Positions 5,370 through 5,589 of a stretch of 5,589 bases of DNA are shown piece by piece. This stretch comes from Bacillota bacterium (GTDB lineage Bacteria; Bacillota; Clostridia; Peptostreptococcales; Anaerovoracaceae), in assembly GCA_017619985.1 (NCBI GenBank), contig JAFZRG010000218.1:1-5589 (forward strand). Direction: 5' to 3'. A model generated the notes under the pieces. It was not told where the DNA came from and ran no database searches. It saw only the letters and a list, made by a program, of their open reading frames with translations. The number at the start of each line of letters is the position of its first letter. Positions within the stretch are counted from its first letter, which is position 1. The translations under genes and the position numbers were made by a program.

Positions 5370-5589
5370 ATGTTCCGCGCCTATGCGGAGCGTGAACCTT
5401 GAAAACATCATAGTGTAGAAATTGAGTCGAAGGGGTCATTAAGTTGACCTCAAAGACGAGAAAAGTACAAAAGATACAATCTGCAATAAGGTAGATATGG
5501 ATCTTCGTACAATTCCGAAAAACAATAATTTCGCAAAGCGAAAAAGAACGCAAGACGTTCAAAATGAGTTTAACTCAAACCTGATGATA
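5370..5589 (+). ncRNA. Probable rRNA operon leader transcript (partial, runs off the right edge)
   Basis: The 220 bases after the promoter have no plausible plus-strand coding frame with a ribosome binding site, but they are full of small hairpins. TCCGC/GCGGA lies at 5374-5389. GGGGTCA/TGACCTC lies at 5432-5451. A two-part stem GTAC+AAGAT/ATCTT+GTAC spans 5465-5510, with an inner ATCT/AGAT. TTTCGC-AAA-GCGAAA lies at 5529-5543, GAACG-CAAGA-CGTTC at 5546-5560 and TGAGT-TTA-ACTCA at 5565-5577. None is followed by a T-run, so they do not look like terminators. Together with the boxA-like site this fits the spacer before 16S rRNA in Firmicutes. The 16S 5' signature (AGAGTTTGATCCTGGCTCAG) is not reached, so the identity is inferred; a tRNA or other stable-RNA operon is the alternative. 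Confidence 0.6.
5393..5408 (+). promoter_or_regulatory. boxA-like antitermination element
   Basis: TGAACCTTGAAAACAT resembles the boxA of Firmicute rRNA leaders, known in B. subtilis as roughly TGTTCTTTGAAAACT, where NusB and NusE (ribosomal protein S10) load onto nascent RNA. Here it would lie about 22 bases into the transcript. The CTTGAAAAC core matches well and the first half only partly. It is the best single clue that the downstream transcript is ribosomal RNA. Confidence 0.55.

Noticed and set aside
5296..5562. 88-codon minus-strand open frame across the promoter and leader
   Set aside because: It overlaps the perfect promoter and the leader hairpins, has no recognisable domain, and its composition simply reflects AT-rich DNA.
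5561..5589. Start of 16S rRNA
   Set aside because: AAAATGAGTTT (5561-5571) resembles the beginning of 16S rRNA, but the next bases (AACTCAAACC) do not continue with GATCCTGGCTCAG and instead form an inverted repeat with TGAGT. I read this as leader.

Overview
The window holds one co-directional plus-strand gene cluster (about 177-5197). It is followed by a strong intrinsic terminator and then by a very strong new promoter whose transcript runs off the right edge. Gene content and order (cdaA, cdaR, glmM), strong purine-rich Shine-Dalgarno sites and GC-rich codon use point to a Gram-positive clostridial Firmicute. A Lachnospiraceae-like gut bacterium is my best guess, but this is inference; no species marker is visible.

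Layout. Positions 1-176 carry no gene I can recognise but contain several nested or serial inverted repeats. Positions 177-1034 encode the membrane diadenylate cyclase CdaA. Positions 1012-2265 encode its membrane-anchored YbbR-repeat regulator CdaR, overlapping cdaA by 23 bases. Positions 2284-3687 encode phosphoglucosamine mutase GlmM. Positions 3689-4363 encode a stand-alone left-handed beta-helix protein resembling the acetyltransferase half of GlmU, starting one base after glmM stops. Positions 4394-5197 encode glucosamine-6-phosphate deaminase NagB. A weak hairpin (5205-5225) and a strong terminator (5260-5296) close the cluster. Positions 5305-5364 hold helically phased A-tracts and a perfect TTGACA-17-TATAAT promoter. 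Positions 5370-5589 look like a ribosomal RNA operon leader, with a boxA-like element and at least five small hairpins; mature 16S rRNA is not reached.

How the genes fit together. CdaA makes c-di-AMP from ATP, CdaR modulates CdaA from outside the membrane, and GlmM both makes glucosamine-1-phosphate for peptidoglycan precursors and, in characterised Firmicutes, binds and restrains CdaA. The unusual part is the distal half. The fourth gene has the residues expected to bind and acetylate the GlmM product, and the fifth acts on the GlmM substrate. The transcript would therefore tie a second-messenger cyclase to three successive steps around glucosamine phosphate. I found no phage, transposon, CRISPR or defence system; the acetyltransferase-like gene, the right-edge leader and the structured left edge are the parts most worth a second look.
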